Assembly: GCA_010094025.1 (NCBI GenBank) | Contig: ML991862.1 | Location: 32,327 to 96,326, forward strand | From: Viridothelium virens | Lineage: Eukaryota; Ascomycota; Dothideomycetes; Trypetheliales; Trypetheliaceae | Length of the DNA stretch: 64,000 bases | Direction of reading: 5' to 3' | In this document: in pieces, positions 1-12,921 of the stretch | How the letters are laid out: each line of letters starts with the position of its first letter | Numbering within the stretch: position 1 is the first letter of the stretch | Translations under genes and position numbers: made by a program | Notes under the pieces: model-generated | Told to the model about the DNA's origin: nothing | Seen by the model: only the letters and a program-made list of their open reading frames with translations | Database searches by the model: none

Positions 1-3000
1 ATGATGAAGGGCCCAACAGTAACGCGTGAAGTTCCTCCGTGGCTTCTATCGCTTCCTCTCGAACTGTTTGTAGAGAATGAGGCAAAGGGACTTCCCATTC
101 AGAAGCAATATCAAAGGATGTCCATTTCAAAGAATTTTCTTGCACATGTTGATGAAGTCGCGAAACCTTAGAATGCAGTTCATTTGTAAGTTTCAGAAGT
201 TCAGCGGACGACGTCATCTCCCAAAACCAAATCGAATAAGCTTGTGCGGAACGATTTATTTGGTCTTTCGAAAGCCAGAAAGGATGAAAATGCTGGCTGC
301 CTGAGGAGTAGGTTTTCTCGTCTCAAGTAGCTAAACATATGAACTACTTAAAAAGAATACCCAATGAATGGCGTGTGCAATCGGGCACGCTGGATTATCT
401 CCGGTCTAGCAGTCCCAATGAGCGACAGAATGAAGACTACCGTACTTCAAGGAACCTCTGGTTGCCTGCTGTTTGACCTAGTATTAGGATGATGGTGGTT
501 TTGCAGGACGAAAAGGAAGCGCATGATGATATCATGGGATAGCAATTTAAAGTTTCACATGCATGCACGGTACATAATACTTGAGTGGACCTCAGCCTTG
601 CGGTACGGAACGCCCCTCACGCTAAATTACGGCATTTTATGTGTGTACCTCAGGTACCTGCACCTTATCACATAGATGAGTGATCTGCAGGAGCGCCACC
701 AACAATTCCTAAGTTCGCGAGTGTAATAAGTGGACCACAACCTTGCAGAACGGCTTTCAGAAGTTCTCAGCCACGCTGGACATTAATTGGGTGGTGTGTG
801 GTCCCCTACTAAATTCTGCATGGATCCTTGACCACTACCTTCTGCGCATGAAATTGTTTGTCCCGAGCGAAGACCTCCTTCCCATTTATCTGAGGTCTCG
901 GCCATACCGAACAGTCTAAGGAAGTGTCCATTGACTCACATTTAACATGTTGGTGGCAAGCACTTGCAAAGCTGACGGTCCAGTCTATCGAGATAGCGTC
1001 ATCCTCTAATACCCAGTGCTGAACCTCTAAGGACATGATGACGAGAAGAAGCATTGGCTTCACAAGCAAGTGATGCTCGCGTTTGTATCGCGAGCTCGGT
1101 CACTTTTCCTCTGCGAACCTCGAGGCTTTCGGGGCTCGAAGCTTTTTTTTCTTTGTTCTCATTAGTGCAGCCCCATTTTACTAGAGCATCAGTGGCCGTG
1201 GATAAGCTGACTCGTGCTAAGAGATGTTAGTCCTGATGGCGCATCGTCGCGATGCTTGAGCCGATGACCACATGAGAAGAAGCCTCCAACTTCTGGACGC
1301 TGGACGATTGAGTATCCCGAAGTTTAAAACTCTTCCAAAACATGCTGTTATATCCCCTTCATTGACGCGACAGGCTCAGAAATGCGTTTAAGATTTCCAA
1401 TGTCATGTCTACTTTAAAGCGTCGAAGTCGCCGTACGGAGTGAAAGAAGACGAGTCCAAAGAAGTCTTAGAGTTCACGACGCCTCCGAGCATCCTAAAAT
1501 AGTTGCTGGCTCAATTAAAGCCAGGGCTGCCAGATTTGAGGCTGTACAGCAGCAGATAGAGATCACCAACCTTAAAAGTAAAGTACAAGAATTTGAGAAC
1601 TAGCAATGTAAACCAAGCATTAAACTTGACGGAGCCAATTCGAGCTAGTGCGGGCTGCTAGTAACCATTTGCAACAATCTTGACGTGATCGAGCTGGGAC
1701 CTATTTCATTGTCGGTGGCGACGCCGCGACGATTTTGTCTGGCATGAGGATGTTGAATAGAGTACCGCACTGGCAATTGGGGGGCTACACCGCAAATCAG
1801 CAAGAGTTTGCCTTTGACGTTAACAATACCTCTGGCTCAAATTGTTAGCTTAGAATAACAAAGAGCTGGGCTATCATTTACCATTATGATAGCAGGGGCC
1901 GAGACGCGGTGTTTACTTGGGCGAGAGGGTGGAAGGGTTCGATTTGATAGTCTTTAGTCCAGTTCGTTATGGATTCTCTCTAGGAGCTTTCGCTAGTGCT
2001 CATGGCGTCTGAGCAAGATTTAAGTCAAGAGAAAGACTTTACGTACATTTCGAAATCGAAAGCTGGGGTTTGAACGTGGAAATGGACTCTGTTTTTGTGG
2101 TTCAAGCAGTAAAGGAAGTCGCCCAATCGATCTGGGGCTAGTGCATCGGCATCAGACGTTATCATGATACGATCGGTATGCAAAATCCAGAGAAGGTGCC
2201 ACTGCGATTACACCCCCTTTTTTAATACATCTTCTGTTGTTGAACCGGCACGACTAAGGCGAGATATTTATTTGAGATAATCGGCAAAAATCCAATGATA
2301 AGGTCATTCATGCGCTCCTCGGCAACATCACCTTGCCCATGAAGCAGATAGTTCGTCTCTACCCTTTGCAATCGTTGAATACCGATGGTGGAAATGATTC
2401 GAATCAGGGACTCGCGTACGACAGTCATTATACAGCGCCGGTTCATACGTCAAACCTCCGCCGACATCTTCTGCATTTATACCCCGGCCCCACTCAAATC
2501 TGTAGACCTACCAACTGCATACGGGCAAGCGTGAATTAATAGAAGTAAAGAGGATAAACACACAGCATTAGGCTAAAGTTTTGGCCAATAGTGGCTGCTT
2601 TACGCTTTAGAAAGGCGGCTACGGCCAGTCTTCAGGAGATGGACGGTTCAGCAGGCACCCAAAGCCATTAATAGTTTTTGTCGGGTCTCCTTGCTCTCGC
2701 CAGTAGCAGCTGGTGAAAAGAAGTGTATTTGAGGCTGAATGTTACACGAGCAAGGACAATGAGGCATGCAGCTCCACAACTCGGCAATGTGAGGCGTAGT
2801 GAAAGCGGGTGAGTAATATTAAAAATAAAACTCTACTCTTCCACTGATTTTTGGAGACGGAGCCCGATATCTAGTGCTAATCCCGAAAAGCAATTCCTTG
2901 TCAACGTGGTTGGATATAGCAAGATCCACAGGGCAAGTATTGAGCATGTTCACCCATTCTCTTTTCCACTTTTAGACATAAGTGGTTAAGAAGTAAAACT

Positions 3001-3899
3001 AAGCCGGACCTCAGCTAAGCCGAGGTAGCCTGAGCTGACCTGAGCTTGTCTAAGTTTTGCCTGAGTAATACTGGCTCCTATCTAAGTATTAACTAAGCAT
3101 TGTCTAAAAAGTAGACGGTGCTGATAAGGGCGGGGTACTATGTTTGTAGTACCCTGTCGTAACCTAGCGTACCTATCTAATGTCTGTCCAGGAGGGGTCA
3201 ATTTCGAGATTTTCGAAGTTTTGGCAGAGGTGGGGACCTTAAGATACTCTACTCAAGAACACTAGAGTACTGCCCCAACGTTAAAGCCTTGCAAGTAAAA
3301 ATGTATATCAAATTAACATCTTCACCGGGTTTTGCCCAATCGCCGATAAAGAGCATACGAGCTCCTTAACGCTACGTGCCTGCCTTGTCATGCTACGTCG
3401 TGCCTTGGGCTCGGTTTCTAAAACCTTCAGCTGAAAGTGCCGTCTCCTTGCGTAACCGTGTTGGCTTACTCAACATCATCCAATTACCTTTGCCGCCCGA
3501 AGCTCCCGACCGCCATCCTTGTCCTGAAACTCGAAATGAGCCTGGGCTGAATTATTTCTGTTGATCCACATGTGAATGGTTGATGCACGAAGCCCATCTA
3601 AGGCTATTACTCTACAATATGGTCCACTTTATGCCAAAGCGACGACCTATTCTTGGCAGCGACTAACCTTTACCTTATTTTGGGACCTTGTCATTGGCTG
3701 TGATGCATGAGGCCGAAGAAAGTTGCAACTGGGCACAAGCCCAAGGCAAAAGGCTGTAACCAAATGAAATGAAAGGGTAGAGGTAATCAGGCAGCAGCTT
3801 GCAGAGATTGTTCGATAAGCTGCAATAAAGGTATCTAGGTCTCTTGACTCCTTCCTCCCATTGACTCTGTATTTTTAGTGCCTTCGTGTTCCTAGCAAA
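1..3899. other. gene-poor region with degenerate repeats
   Basis: No convincing gene is visible in the first 3.9 kb. All open frames are short and lack recognisable motifs. Short degenerate duplications occur, for example around 572-600 and 724-752, and one block at about 2384-2478 recurs at about 8108-8204. A short basic, coiled-coil-like frame at 1442-1603 ends in a stop and may be the tail of a decayed mobile-element protein, but I cannot name a family. A stretch near 3000-3070 repeats short CCTGAGCT-like words. Confidence 0.6.
2384..2478 (+). repeat. dispersed repeat, copy A
   Basis: About 95 bases here match about 8108-8204 in the same orientation at roughly 75-85% identity by eye. The shared core reads GGGACTCGCGTA followed by GACAGTCATT, and then GTTCATACGTCAAA. 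The second copy sits directly behind the stop codon of the intact RBR ligase gene. This copy may therefore be what is left of an older duplication that included the 3' flank of such a gene, or a small mobile element. Confidence 0.6.
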
Positions 3900-6800
3900 A
3901 TGTTCAATGTGCTTCCGGCAATTGTTTTTTTGTCATTTTATCGAGCAGTATCTGATGCGATCTATGGAATACTAACACGGAAGACAAGTATCGATCTTTG
4001 CGATGCATCGTATTATTTGCTTGCTCTGACGACTTTTTCTATTGCAGGTAAGGATATATCCTGCCACTTGGTCTGAAAGCCACCTATTGATTGCTCTTGC
4101 TTCTCTTAAGCTCAGGGTACTCTTGCTTCGACGAATTTAACCACGAAAACGTACGAGATAGCATCTCCTAGGGACACCACCATCGAGCCGTGGGACTCTG
4201 CGATAGATCTCGCTACTTTGATATCTGGGAGCAACTTCCTGTCTCCATCTGGTCATTCAAGTCTTATCTCGAGTGACAGGGGCTTGCTCAACACTACTAC
4301 GGCATCTTCCACCCAAGTACTGCCCTCCCCATCAACACGGAAACTCAGAAGCTGGTCTAGCAGTCCCGTCATTTCAAACCGTTGTCCAGCCCAGCCTTGT
4401 TCAAAGGCCGGATCGACATTTGTATCGTTCAGTAATTCGACATTACAAGCTCAAAACTCAACGGGGAACATCAGCATTGGTATCGATGTCTGCTTTGCAC
4501 AATGGACGTCGTTCTGGTTAGAAAGCGCGTCCGTATATAGCACCAGTACTGTTGAGCCATTGATCAGCTTCGTCAAGTCGTCTTCAGCGGTGAGCACCAT
4601 CGTTTCGACGGAGGCTGCTATACATGCGACCACATCAACATATCATGGAGGAACCGATACACTGACAGCGACCGAGTATGATGGAGCATTTGTTTATACC
4701 ACGCAAACTGAACTAGAAACGCGCTCTCCACTTACGTTCACATATAATTATGCACCTGCTAGTACAGTTACGACCACAGAAGAAAGCTATTCTCAGGGCA
4801 TCAGAACCATCGCCCCGGGTACAACCATAACTAGCGGGTCCATATCCACAAGCCCGGAATGTGCTCTTCCATCTCTCGTACCCCAATGCCAATCACAATG
4901 GCTATCGTACGAATTGTCTAACACACCATATGGTGCCCTAGCGAAATCCTCACCTCCTCTCTGTTCACAAGCGTCTATCAACTCTGGCCTCTGCGAAACG
5001 CTTAGGGACAGATACATTAACGCTTGGATATCAGAAGCTGCAGGAAATCCCTACGAAGAGGTAGCTATCAGTGCTGCTGGATCTGTACCTGTAACTACAA
5101 CGAATGCAAACGGATCGACGATCTTGACCAGTACCTTCCCAAGCACTTCAAGTCTTGCACCAGGCTGCTCTTTGGGTTGTGCGCGATGTGCGGTCACTGG
5201 AGGTCAGGTGAGACTTCTTTACTGGCCAATGGGCACAATATCACGCTCCAATACGTCCATCGTCAACGCAACAGCTGGAACGCCTAATATAGCTCTCTTT
5301 TCCGGAACGACCCTTACATCTCCAACTGTTTATCTTTCGTACGCCAGTATGTACGCGAAAGACTCCTGCTCTGGGGTTGGCACAACGCATGGCGAAACTA
5401 TTGTCCCTATTCCTGATCCAGCTGCTCTTTCCAGCCTTTATGTAATAGACTCTGGACATTGGAATAACCAGATTCCTAGTACGGCATTCTTCAATTATAC
5501 AGACCTAAACACACCTATTCCGAGATCCATATTCGAAAGACAATTACAGTGTACCTCATTCTGGGGTCTTCTCAATTGGGAGGGAGCCGCCTACGAACGC
5601 AGTTCATGTCCCAGTAGTCGGGGATACAAACCAATCCGTAGGTTATTATTCTTCTGACGCTCGACCGAGAGGTTCTCTAATGAAGTGGTTCTACCATCCT
5701 TCAGTCGTTGTCCCATCAACCGTACTACAATCTGTTGATCCTGCTTGGGCCGCGTGCTCAGCTGACGTGCGAGGTACAGAGTCCCCTCATTTGCGTTTAA
5801 AAGCTAGATGAATTGACGACTAAATTTCTACATAGGTGTATATGATCCTCCTTATCCGCTAACTCGTGCTTCAGAAGCGGCAGAGCCTACTCCAGCCGAT
5901 GTATGGCCCTCAATAACTAAAGCATCTCCTGCGTCTTCGCCACAAATAACTCAGCCCAGGCCTACTTCTGAGGGGGGAGATCCTGCTGATCCTAGCCACT
6001 CCGTTCATGATGGACACAATGGCGTTTCAACCCAACACCCAGTTTCAGTGAGCCTGGATCCAGGCAACGAGTTATCTTCGGATGTGAATCCTTCTCAAAA
6101 TCACAAGCCTTACACTGCTAGTCACCTTGTAAGTGGAGGTTCTTCGAACGCCGATTTAGGTGGAGGATTCCGTGGAGGTGGTGGATCACATAGCAATATA
6201 GCGTTAGGCTCCGCTACGCAAAGCTCTTCGCCAGTATTCCTTCCATCAACCGCTCAACCCCAAGGCGAGCTGGAGTCCAAGAAGCCGCTAGTGACTGGCG
6301 TTGGCGCTGCAATCTTTTCAGTTTTTGGGGGCAGAAACGACCCCTCTAGCAATCTAGTACTAAGCCCCGGCTCAAGGCTATCTACGGTATTGAGTGCCGA
6401 TCCCAAACTTCAACCTACAACTACCATTGCAGAGGAGACTTCGAAACTTGGCATTGGCGCAGCTCTTGTCTCTGCTCTAGATGGTAAAGGCGCTTTCCAA
6501 CGTACCTCTGGAAATGGAGCTGCTGGGAATGAGGCAACAAAAGAAATTAGCTCAGCTACAGATAATGGAGGTCAGGCTATTGGAAATGTCCAGTCTGTGT
6601 CGACAACTGGCGACAGCGGTGACAACAGAGTTAATAACGCAGTCGGAGACGAGGCGCACGATACTGATAATGGTAAGAGCGTATCATTTATGGCCTATAA
6701 CGGTCCTGGGATTGCGCCTTTCACGATCAGAGGAAAGGCCTATACAGCAACATCAGGCTTACTGGTCATCGTGAACAGTCAGACATTCTCTGCAAATGGT

Positions 6801-7997
6801 CCCGCTATCACAATCTCCGACCAGGTGATCAGCTCAGGGGACTCTGGTGTCGCACTTGGTTCCATGACGGTCGAATATCAGCCTCCAGCCACATTGGCAC
6901 CATTCTTGCAGGGCGCTGTCATGACCCTCGGCTCTTCTGTGATCACTGCTATCAATGCTGCTGGGACGGTCAAGATAGGCTCTCACATACTCGTAGTAGG
7001 CGATTCAGCAGCAGTTGTTTCTGGTTCCACCGTCTCCATAGCACCTTCTGGGGTAGCTGTTAATGGAAGGATGGTCACATTCTCTGATATCGCCATCCAG
7101 AAATCGGGACCAGCTCCATACTCGACTGATAATGGAGAAGACGACCTCCTTATGGCCTTTACCATTTCCGGAACCCCCTATTCTCTCTATGAACGTCCGG
7201 GTAATCCAGGCATCGCCATCGTCTCCAACTCTCAAGACACCGTACCAATCACACTATCAGCAGACGGTCCCGCTGAAACTATTCAGGGTCACGACATCAG
7301 CCTTCTACCTTCCGGCATCGTACTCGACGGAACGACTCGAGCAGTTTCAGCCTTCCACGGGGCAATCGCAACAATCTCATCCAAACTAGAAGCTACCTTC
7401 GTAGACGCTACAGGCCGCACGCATACAGCCTACGAGGGATCCGACGAAGCGAATGCTGTCATTGATGGAAGTATAAGGATATCGATGGGGGGTCTTACGA
7501 CTTTGGCCGACGGCGAGGTTGTTGGTCTAGCAACTTCCGCTATCCTTGTGGATGGAACCAAGTATCGCTTCTCGAGTGGAAGTGGAAGTACTACCGCCAT
7601 ACTGATCGAGGAAGCCGCTTTCACCGACTCTGCTGGAAACTCTCACACCGCACTTGAGAGCATCGGGAAGGACGGGTTTGGCAAGGGAACCGCAGTTCTA
7701 GACGGTAGTATTACGTTGAGAGAAGGCGGGCCTACGACGGCTGTTGGTGGACACGTTGTGGGTATGGGGAGTTCCGGGATAGTGGTCGATGGTAGTAGAA
7801 CGGCGGATTTTATCTCTATAACAACGGGGAGCGTTAGTATGAGTGGAACTGGGGAGCCGCATTCGACGACTTCACAAGAACACGATGGTTCTAACTCTTC
7901 AGATGCAGCTCGGAACGTGATGCCAAACGTAAGAAATTGGAGGTCTATTGTGATATCAGTGTTGGTAGTGTGGATATGGAATTATCCTCCATCATAA
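3900..7997 (+). CDS. large secreted Ser/Thr-rich fungal repeat protein
   Basis: My model has four exons: 3900-4047, 4111-5613, 5672-5773 and 5836-7997 (1304 residues). The introns are short (58-63 nt). The join 5773/5836 is strong (GTACAG...CATAG) and links a block ending VDPAWAACSADVRG to VYDPPYPL, a pairing seen in many fungal secreted proteins. The 5' part is least certain: a hydrophobic stretch ending LALTTFSIA lies about 50 residues after the first ATG and could be the true signal peptide. The middle is Ser/Thr-rich with N-glycosylation sites. The C-terminal half carries degenerate repeats of the type GPAETIQGHDISLLPSGIV. The end has a hydrophobic tail (IVISVLVVWIW) that suggests a membrane or GPI anchor. 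Likely a cell-surface protein; its activity is unknown. Confidence 0.75.
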
Positions 7998-8107
7998 GGT
8001 CACACTAGCGGAAAAACTATTAAGTAAAAAAGGAACAAGTATGGCGTCGATCAAAAAATTGTTCTCATAATGGTACTCTCTTGCCAGAGTAGTGTTCTCT
8101 TTTACAG

Positions 8108-8204
8108 TGGTGAAAATGGAATCGGATTGGGGACTCGCGTATGACAGTCATTCCAGAGCGCCCGTTCATACGTCAAATGTTCGCCGATATCTTCTGTGTT
8201 TCTT
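8108..8204 (+). repeat. dispersed repeat, copy B
   Basis: This is the partner of the block at about 2384-2478, in the same orientation. It occupies the short gap between the stop of the surface-protein gene and the stop of the minus-strand RBR gene. The two copies share the words GGGACTCGCGTA, GACAGTCATT and GTTCATACGTCAAA. It contains no ORF that looks real. Confidence 0.6.
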
Positions 8205-8227
8205 TCGTCCTTGAACATCTTTGTCAC

Positions 8228-9676
8228 TTAGACAATCCTGTTCAATCGACACCTAACACAAAGCCGCATGCCACAGTCGGGACACTCCAACAACCATCTG
8301 TAGTTCGTCCCGCAGAATACACACGGTCCCGCGAAGCCATGCCTCGTGCGAGTCCAGTCATTCCCGACGGCATGGCCACACACATGAGGATCATTCTGGA
8401 AGCCGCGGTTTCGTGCAGCTGTAGCTCGTTCCTCTTGCGCCACTTGTCGGTTACGTTCATCTAGCAGACGGTCCTCTTCGAATTGTGGGCAATTACAGGT
8501 CTTCCACCGTGCGCCGCAGAGATAGCAGAATTGGTTTTTACAGAGACAGCTAGCATTGGTTAGCAGAGCATTCAAGAAGGGAATGAGTAACGCGTAGATC
8601 AAGCATGGGGCTTGGAATAGATATCCTTTGCATCTCTCGACGACTTCTTTCCCAAGGCTTGGTAACGATAAGAATTGAAGGGTTCCTTACGTCATATGGA
8701 AACATCCTATGCTCAATTCGATCATACGTCTGCAGCTTGTGCATCGTTTCCAGCCTTTGTCGCCTGCTAGACGTACAACCGATCGAATCTCAGGATCTTG
8801 TGGGCAGTCCTCCCCTTGGTGACTTTCTTGTTTGCAAAAGGCACATGTTTCTGTATTGCACTCCAAACAGACAGCAACGTTGTTCTGAATATCCGGCTGA
8901 GGAATGAACGTGGAACAGGACGGATTGCAACAGTATGTCCTATTTTCAGTGTTGAACTCGACCGATTTATTGAGGAAATTGAGAGTTGCTTCCGGTGTGA
9001 GGAATTTTTGCACTGTCTCGAGAGGTATTGGGTTCCTGCAGCACCGGGGTGGATAGAGTGATTCGTCTTTTGTCGCCATCTCGAACAGTTGAGCGGCACA
9101 ATTGTTGCAATAGACATGATGCTCGGGCTCACACGAGAGCTCGATTGTCTCGTGTGTGGGAAACGTCTCGTCGCAGATAATGCAAGTACTCCTAGGGAGT
9201 CCCACTTCTGTCTTCGACAATTCGGCATGGCTCCAGGAGAGAGATGCTAAAGTGGCGAGAGAGTCATCTAGGACTGGCCCCTCAGAAAACTGGTCCGTAT
9301 CGGGAATGTCAACAGCGGAGCCTCCGCGACGGTACGAGCCGTTGTGGCGTGCGAGCTGTCTTTCAATAGGCCTCTTTCGTTTACGCAGTCCAGCAAATCG
9401 AAGAGCAAGTTCATGGTCCCGAACAGCTTGCTCCTCTGCAATAAGAGCTTCCTCGATCGCCGGCACGTCTTCTCGGCACGCGCGAGATAGGCCGCAGGCA
9501 ACACGGCGGTCCTGCAAAAGCTGCAGTTGGTGTCGCAGCACCTTCAATGTCTCACTAAAGGCAATTTCGCTGTCACGAAAGTCTTCGCTCAAACGATTAG
9601 CTTCGCTGAGCGCGATTTCGTTTTGGGCGTCCTCAATGAAAAGCTTGAAGACAAGCTCTACCTCCTCAGCATCCAT
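8228..9676 (-). CDS. RBR (RING-IBR-RING) E3 ubiquitin ligase, copy 1, intact
   Basis: There are two exons, 9676-8691 and 8549-8228, giving 435 residues. The intron starts GTAAGG and ends GCTAG, and splits the RING2 codons so that GCFHMT joins CLCKNQFCYLCG. A helical N-terminal region of about 160 residues precedes RING1 (CIICDETF...CNNCAAQLF...PPRCC), then the IBR (YCCNPSCSTFI...CLECNTETCAFC) and RING2 (CTSCRRMIELSIGC). In RBR ligases the RING2 cysteine in the GC(F/Y)H motif accepts ubiquitin from E2 and passes it on; here it is the C of GCFHMTC. A further Cys-rich C-terminal segment follows (CVFCGTNYRWLLECPDCG). It is the intact member of a three-copy cluster. The substrate is unknown. Confidence 0.9.
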
Positions 9677-10507
9677 ACTCTACCAAGCCAGCAGCGGGAT
9701 CAGGAAAACAGGAATTGAGAGCAAAACCCCTCACTACAAGTAAAGCTGTGGGCCAAAGGTTAGGAAAACGAAATGCTACTGCTGGTAGACGTTGTCAATC
9801 AAGTGGTCTCGCAAACCTTAGCGTAAGGCTGAAACGATGGGGCTAATGATGCCGGGCAATGTTTGAGGGGTACATGGTCAAATTTCGTTGCTGGTCACAG
9901 CCTCAGAATATGCTGTGAACAAAGGGGATCCAATCGCAGAGGCTACGAAGCTTGCAGGTCACACACGTGGAAGATCTCGAGGTGGAGCAAGGAAGGCAAG
10001 GCTTCTTGGAACAAAGCGTTGCCGGAAATTTGCCGGAAACCCCCGGAAGTCTGCTGAAGACAGGACTGCGATTCTACTAATGTTTATGTTCACAAAATCT
10101 CTTGAGCGCTCTTCAAGCTCGACTACGTCAACATACACAAGATCCACAGTCATTTGCACTCTGGCATCATTACATAGGTCTCTAAAATGATGTGTTTGGA
10201 TGCTCCGCCCCGAGTAGTGTCGTCCTTGTCTCCATTACCTTTGCCTCTAGCTCTTCTGCCTCCCACTTCGAATGAGAATCGCGGATTGCGAGACATGTGC
10301 CTCTTCACCAGAGCAATCGCAAGAGTATAGCGCTAATAGTGTGCAAACAGGTGTGGTGGTGGGGTGAAACCAGACTGATGGCGCAAGAAGTGCGCAGAGC
10401 ACGGTGTGTGGAGTTCCGGGAATTCTCCTCTCGACGCTCGTTCCGCGCTTCATCAGAAGATTCTTCTTGACAGTACGATAATTTTTATACTGCAATTGAG
10501 ACCGCTA
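9677..10507. other. intergenic, no gene seen
   Basis: This gap separates the 5' end of RBR copy 1 from the 3' end of the membrane protein gene. Only short frames without motifs are visible. It should hold the RBR1 promoter, but I see no specific site. Confidence 0.6.
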
Positions 10508-12921
10508 CTACGTCTCTTCATACTTTCGGAACCTCCTCCCTTTCGCCAACGGCGTCCCCGACCCAAGGCCCAGCTCTCCAACCTCACCATCTCCATGCGT
10601 GGCATCTCCGACCCACCCAGGCGCCTCATCCAGCACACGCAGCTTATCGGGATCCTTCACATACGTGAATGAGATCCGCTCCGACATCGCCGCGCCGATT
10701 TGCATCATCGCAAAGGCATCCAACTCCCTCGTCCACACTCGCCTCCGATTGCTGTACACTGCGAGCGCTGCCAATGCCGCCAAGTAAGCCCCTAGCAACA
10801 CCGAGATCAGCACGATGCCCGACCGTGCGATGACCGCAATGGGCGTGTCAGCGCCGAGATCGAAGCTCACGTACAGACTGGGAGAATCCGGACTCTGGAT
10901 CAGCCAGGCTTGATTGGCGAGGAAGGCGGCCGCCTCGAACGCATTCACAATTTTATTCTGTTCGAAGCCAGTCGCGAATTCCATGAGCCACTGCTCGATC
11001 TGCCGGTGTAGGGTGTCCAGCTGCTTGGTCTTGCCCAGCACGCAACCGGGATAGAGGCCCCCATCGGTGGTGTACTCTGTACTCCGGCCCAAGAGCAAAC
11101 CCATCATCGGCTCCTGCTCCGTGCAATATTGCTGAAACAAAGCCTCACTAGCACCCGCGTCGATTTCGTCCCATATGTTGGGGTTGGTGTAGTTGTAGAT
11201 GTACGCCTCAGGGTTCTGGAAGCGGTTGGCGATGAATGAGCCCTCGCCAAAAAGGGCCATGGCTATGGTAAGCAACGGGCCTTTCTTGCTGGTCGCCTCT
11301 AAGATGACGGAGGAATTGGACATGCCGGCCGTGCCATTGTTGATCGAGCGGCGATATCTTCCGGAGCTGACTGGGAGCTGGGGATCGGAATAGGAACCAC
11401 AAGTGGCGCCTTTGATGGCCTCCACAGAGCAGTTACCCTCCCAGGGACTTTTGTCGAGTAACGGACCGGGTTGCTGATCGTTATAGTAGTTGGGCAGCTC
11501 AAAGTATCCCATTGAGGTGTTCAACGTGATTCTGAACAGACCGGTATACGCAGTCAGGTTCGACGACGTACTGTTTGTCGAGATGTTTAGATACAACTGC
11601 TCGGATATGTCCTGACGGTCTCTTGTAGCCTGCCACGGAGAATGGGTTTGATTAGATGGCATGCACGCAATGGCAGACCAACTCCCCGCAAAATTCGTGC
11701 TGTTAAAGACGCCGTCGTGGTTGTAATGGACGTAGAAAGCTCCCGGAAGTGACTCGCATTCGACCGGGAAGTCGGATTCAGCTATAGCATCGCGAGTCGC
11801 CGAGGAGTTCATTCGAGGTAGGAACTGCCTTATAAGACCGGTATTGATTGACGGAGGAAGCTGTGCAAGAAATGGATCGTTGAGGAGCGAAAGATTGGAC
11901 AACGTGATTCCTCCGAATGAGCACCTTGGCGAAACAAGGCTGTCATCATTACTTGTTACATTACAGCCATCGGAATCCCTCGACCACAACCGGTTTTGCA
12001 GGTCTGTTGAGAAAGCAGACGTGATGGCCGAACGCGTCAAAATGGAGACAAGGTTATCAAAATCGTCGCCTTCGGGTCCCGTTGACTTTGATAGAAGATT
12101 CATCGTGTCGGTGATACCATCAATGAACCGCGATTCAGTCGGCGTTTTCGTAGTGGATTGTTTCACGAACAAGGACTCAAGCGGCGAAATGATTCCGCCT
12201 GTCTGTGCGTCAGGAGCTGCATCGAAAGTCCGCACAAGTTTGGGGCATACCCAAAATATTAAGCAATATTGCAAGACTCAGAAACGAAGATCCGTATCTC
12301 CGAAGATCTCCAGAGAACAGCCTCCCATAGATCGCTGGATCATTCCATCCACGATTGGAGAGAACGACCATCTGTCGCAGAGACAAATTCGTTCTCTTCG
12401 ATGGCTGCTGAGTAAATACCACAGCGGCCTTGGAGCATACCGCAGACGTCAACGGGATAGTCAAGACGCCAACGATAGATTGGATGACACGAGCACTCTC
12501 CAGCCATTTCTGGTTTTTCTCGTACAGGGACTGGATATCAAATCCGCTGTACAGATGGCCATAGTAACGATCTGATCGGGGAAGGTCAGCAAACGTAAAG
12601 ATGAACTTTGCAGACAACAGGCGTACTGTAGTATGGCGTCGTAATGGGTCGATAAGTCGTAACGCAGAGGACCGTCCATGCGAAGATAGCAAGCACTGAG
12701 TAGGCGCCGACAAGGACGAGGATCCACGATGAGCGGCCAAGGAGCGCAGACGGCGGTGGATCGACTTTCTCTTCGTTTGTTTCTTCGTCAATCCGTCGCT
12801 CGGATGCTGTGTCGTGCACCGATTCAATGGGAGAGACTGACCGAACAGAAGCTTCTGATCTGTCATCTCGCGTTGCGCGTTCGTCCTCGCCGGACATCGG
12901 CATTAGTGGCGTAGAGTCCAT
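10508..12921 (-). CDS. fungal multi-pass membrane protein, unknown function
   Basis: There are three exons: 12921-12627, 12571-12251 and 12198-10508 (768 residues). Intron 1 is 55 nt (GTACGC...TTGCTGAC...CAG) and intron 2 is 52 nt (GTATGC...CTGAC...ACAG). A hydrophilic acidic N-terminus of about 65 residues is followed by a membrane segment (ILVLVGAYSVLAIFAW), further hydrophobic segments around SIVGVLTIPLTSAV and SFLSLAILLNIL, a long N-glycosylation-rich luminal or extracellular region, and a final membrane segment (GIVLISVLLGAYLAALAA) before a short cytosolic tail. This architecture is common among uncharacterised fungal plasma-membrane proteins. It lies between RBR copies 1 and 2 on the same strand. 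I cannot assign a function. Confidence 0.8.

Noticed and set aside
5638-5671. A 34-nt intron option in the large surface-protein gene
   Set aside because: Too short for this genome; a 58-nt intron (5614-5671) keeps the same frame.
12217-12250. A 34-nt intron option in the membrane protein gene
   Set aside because: A 52-nt intron ending at 12199 with a CTGAC branch keeps the same frame and is more plausible.
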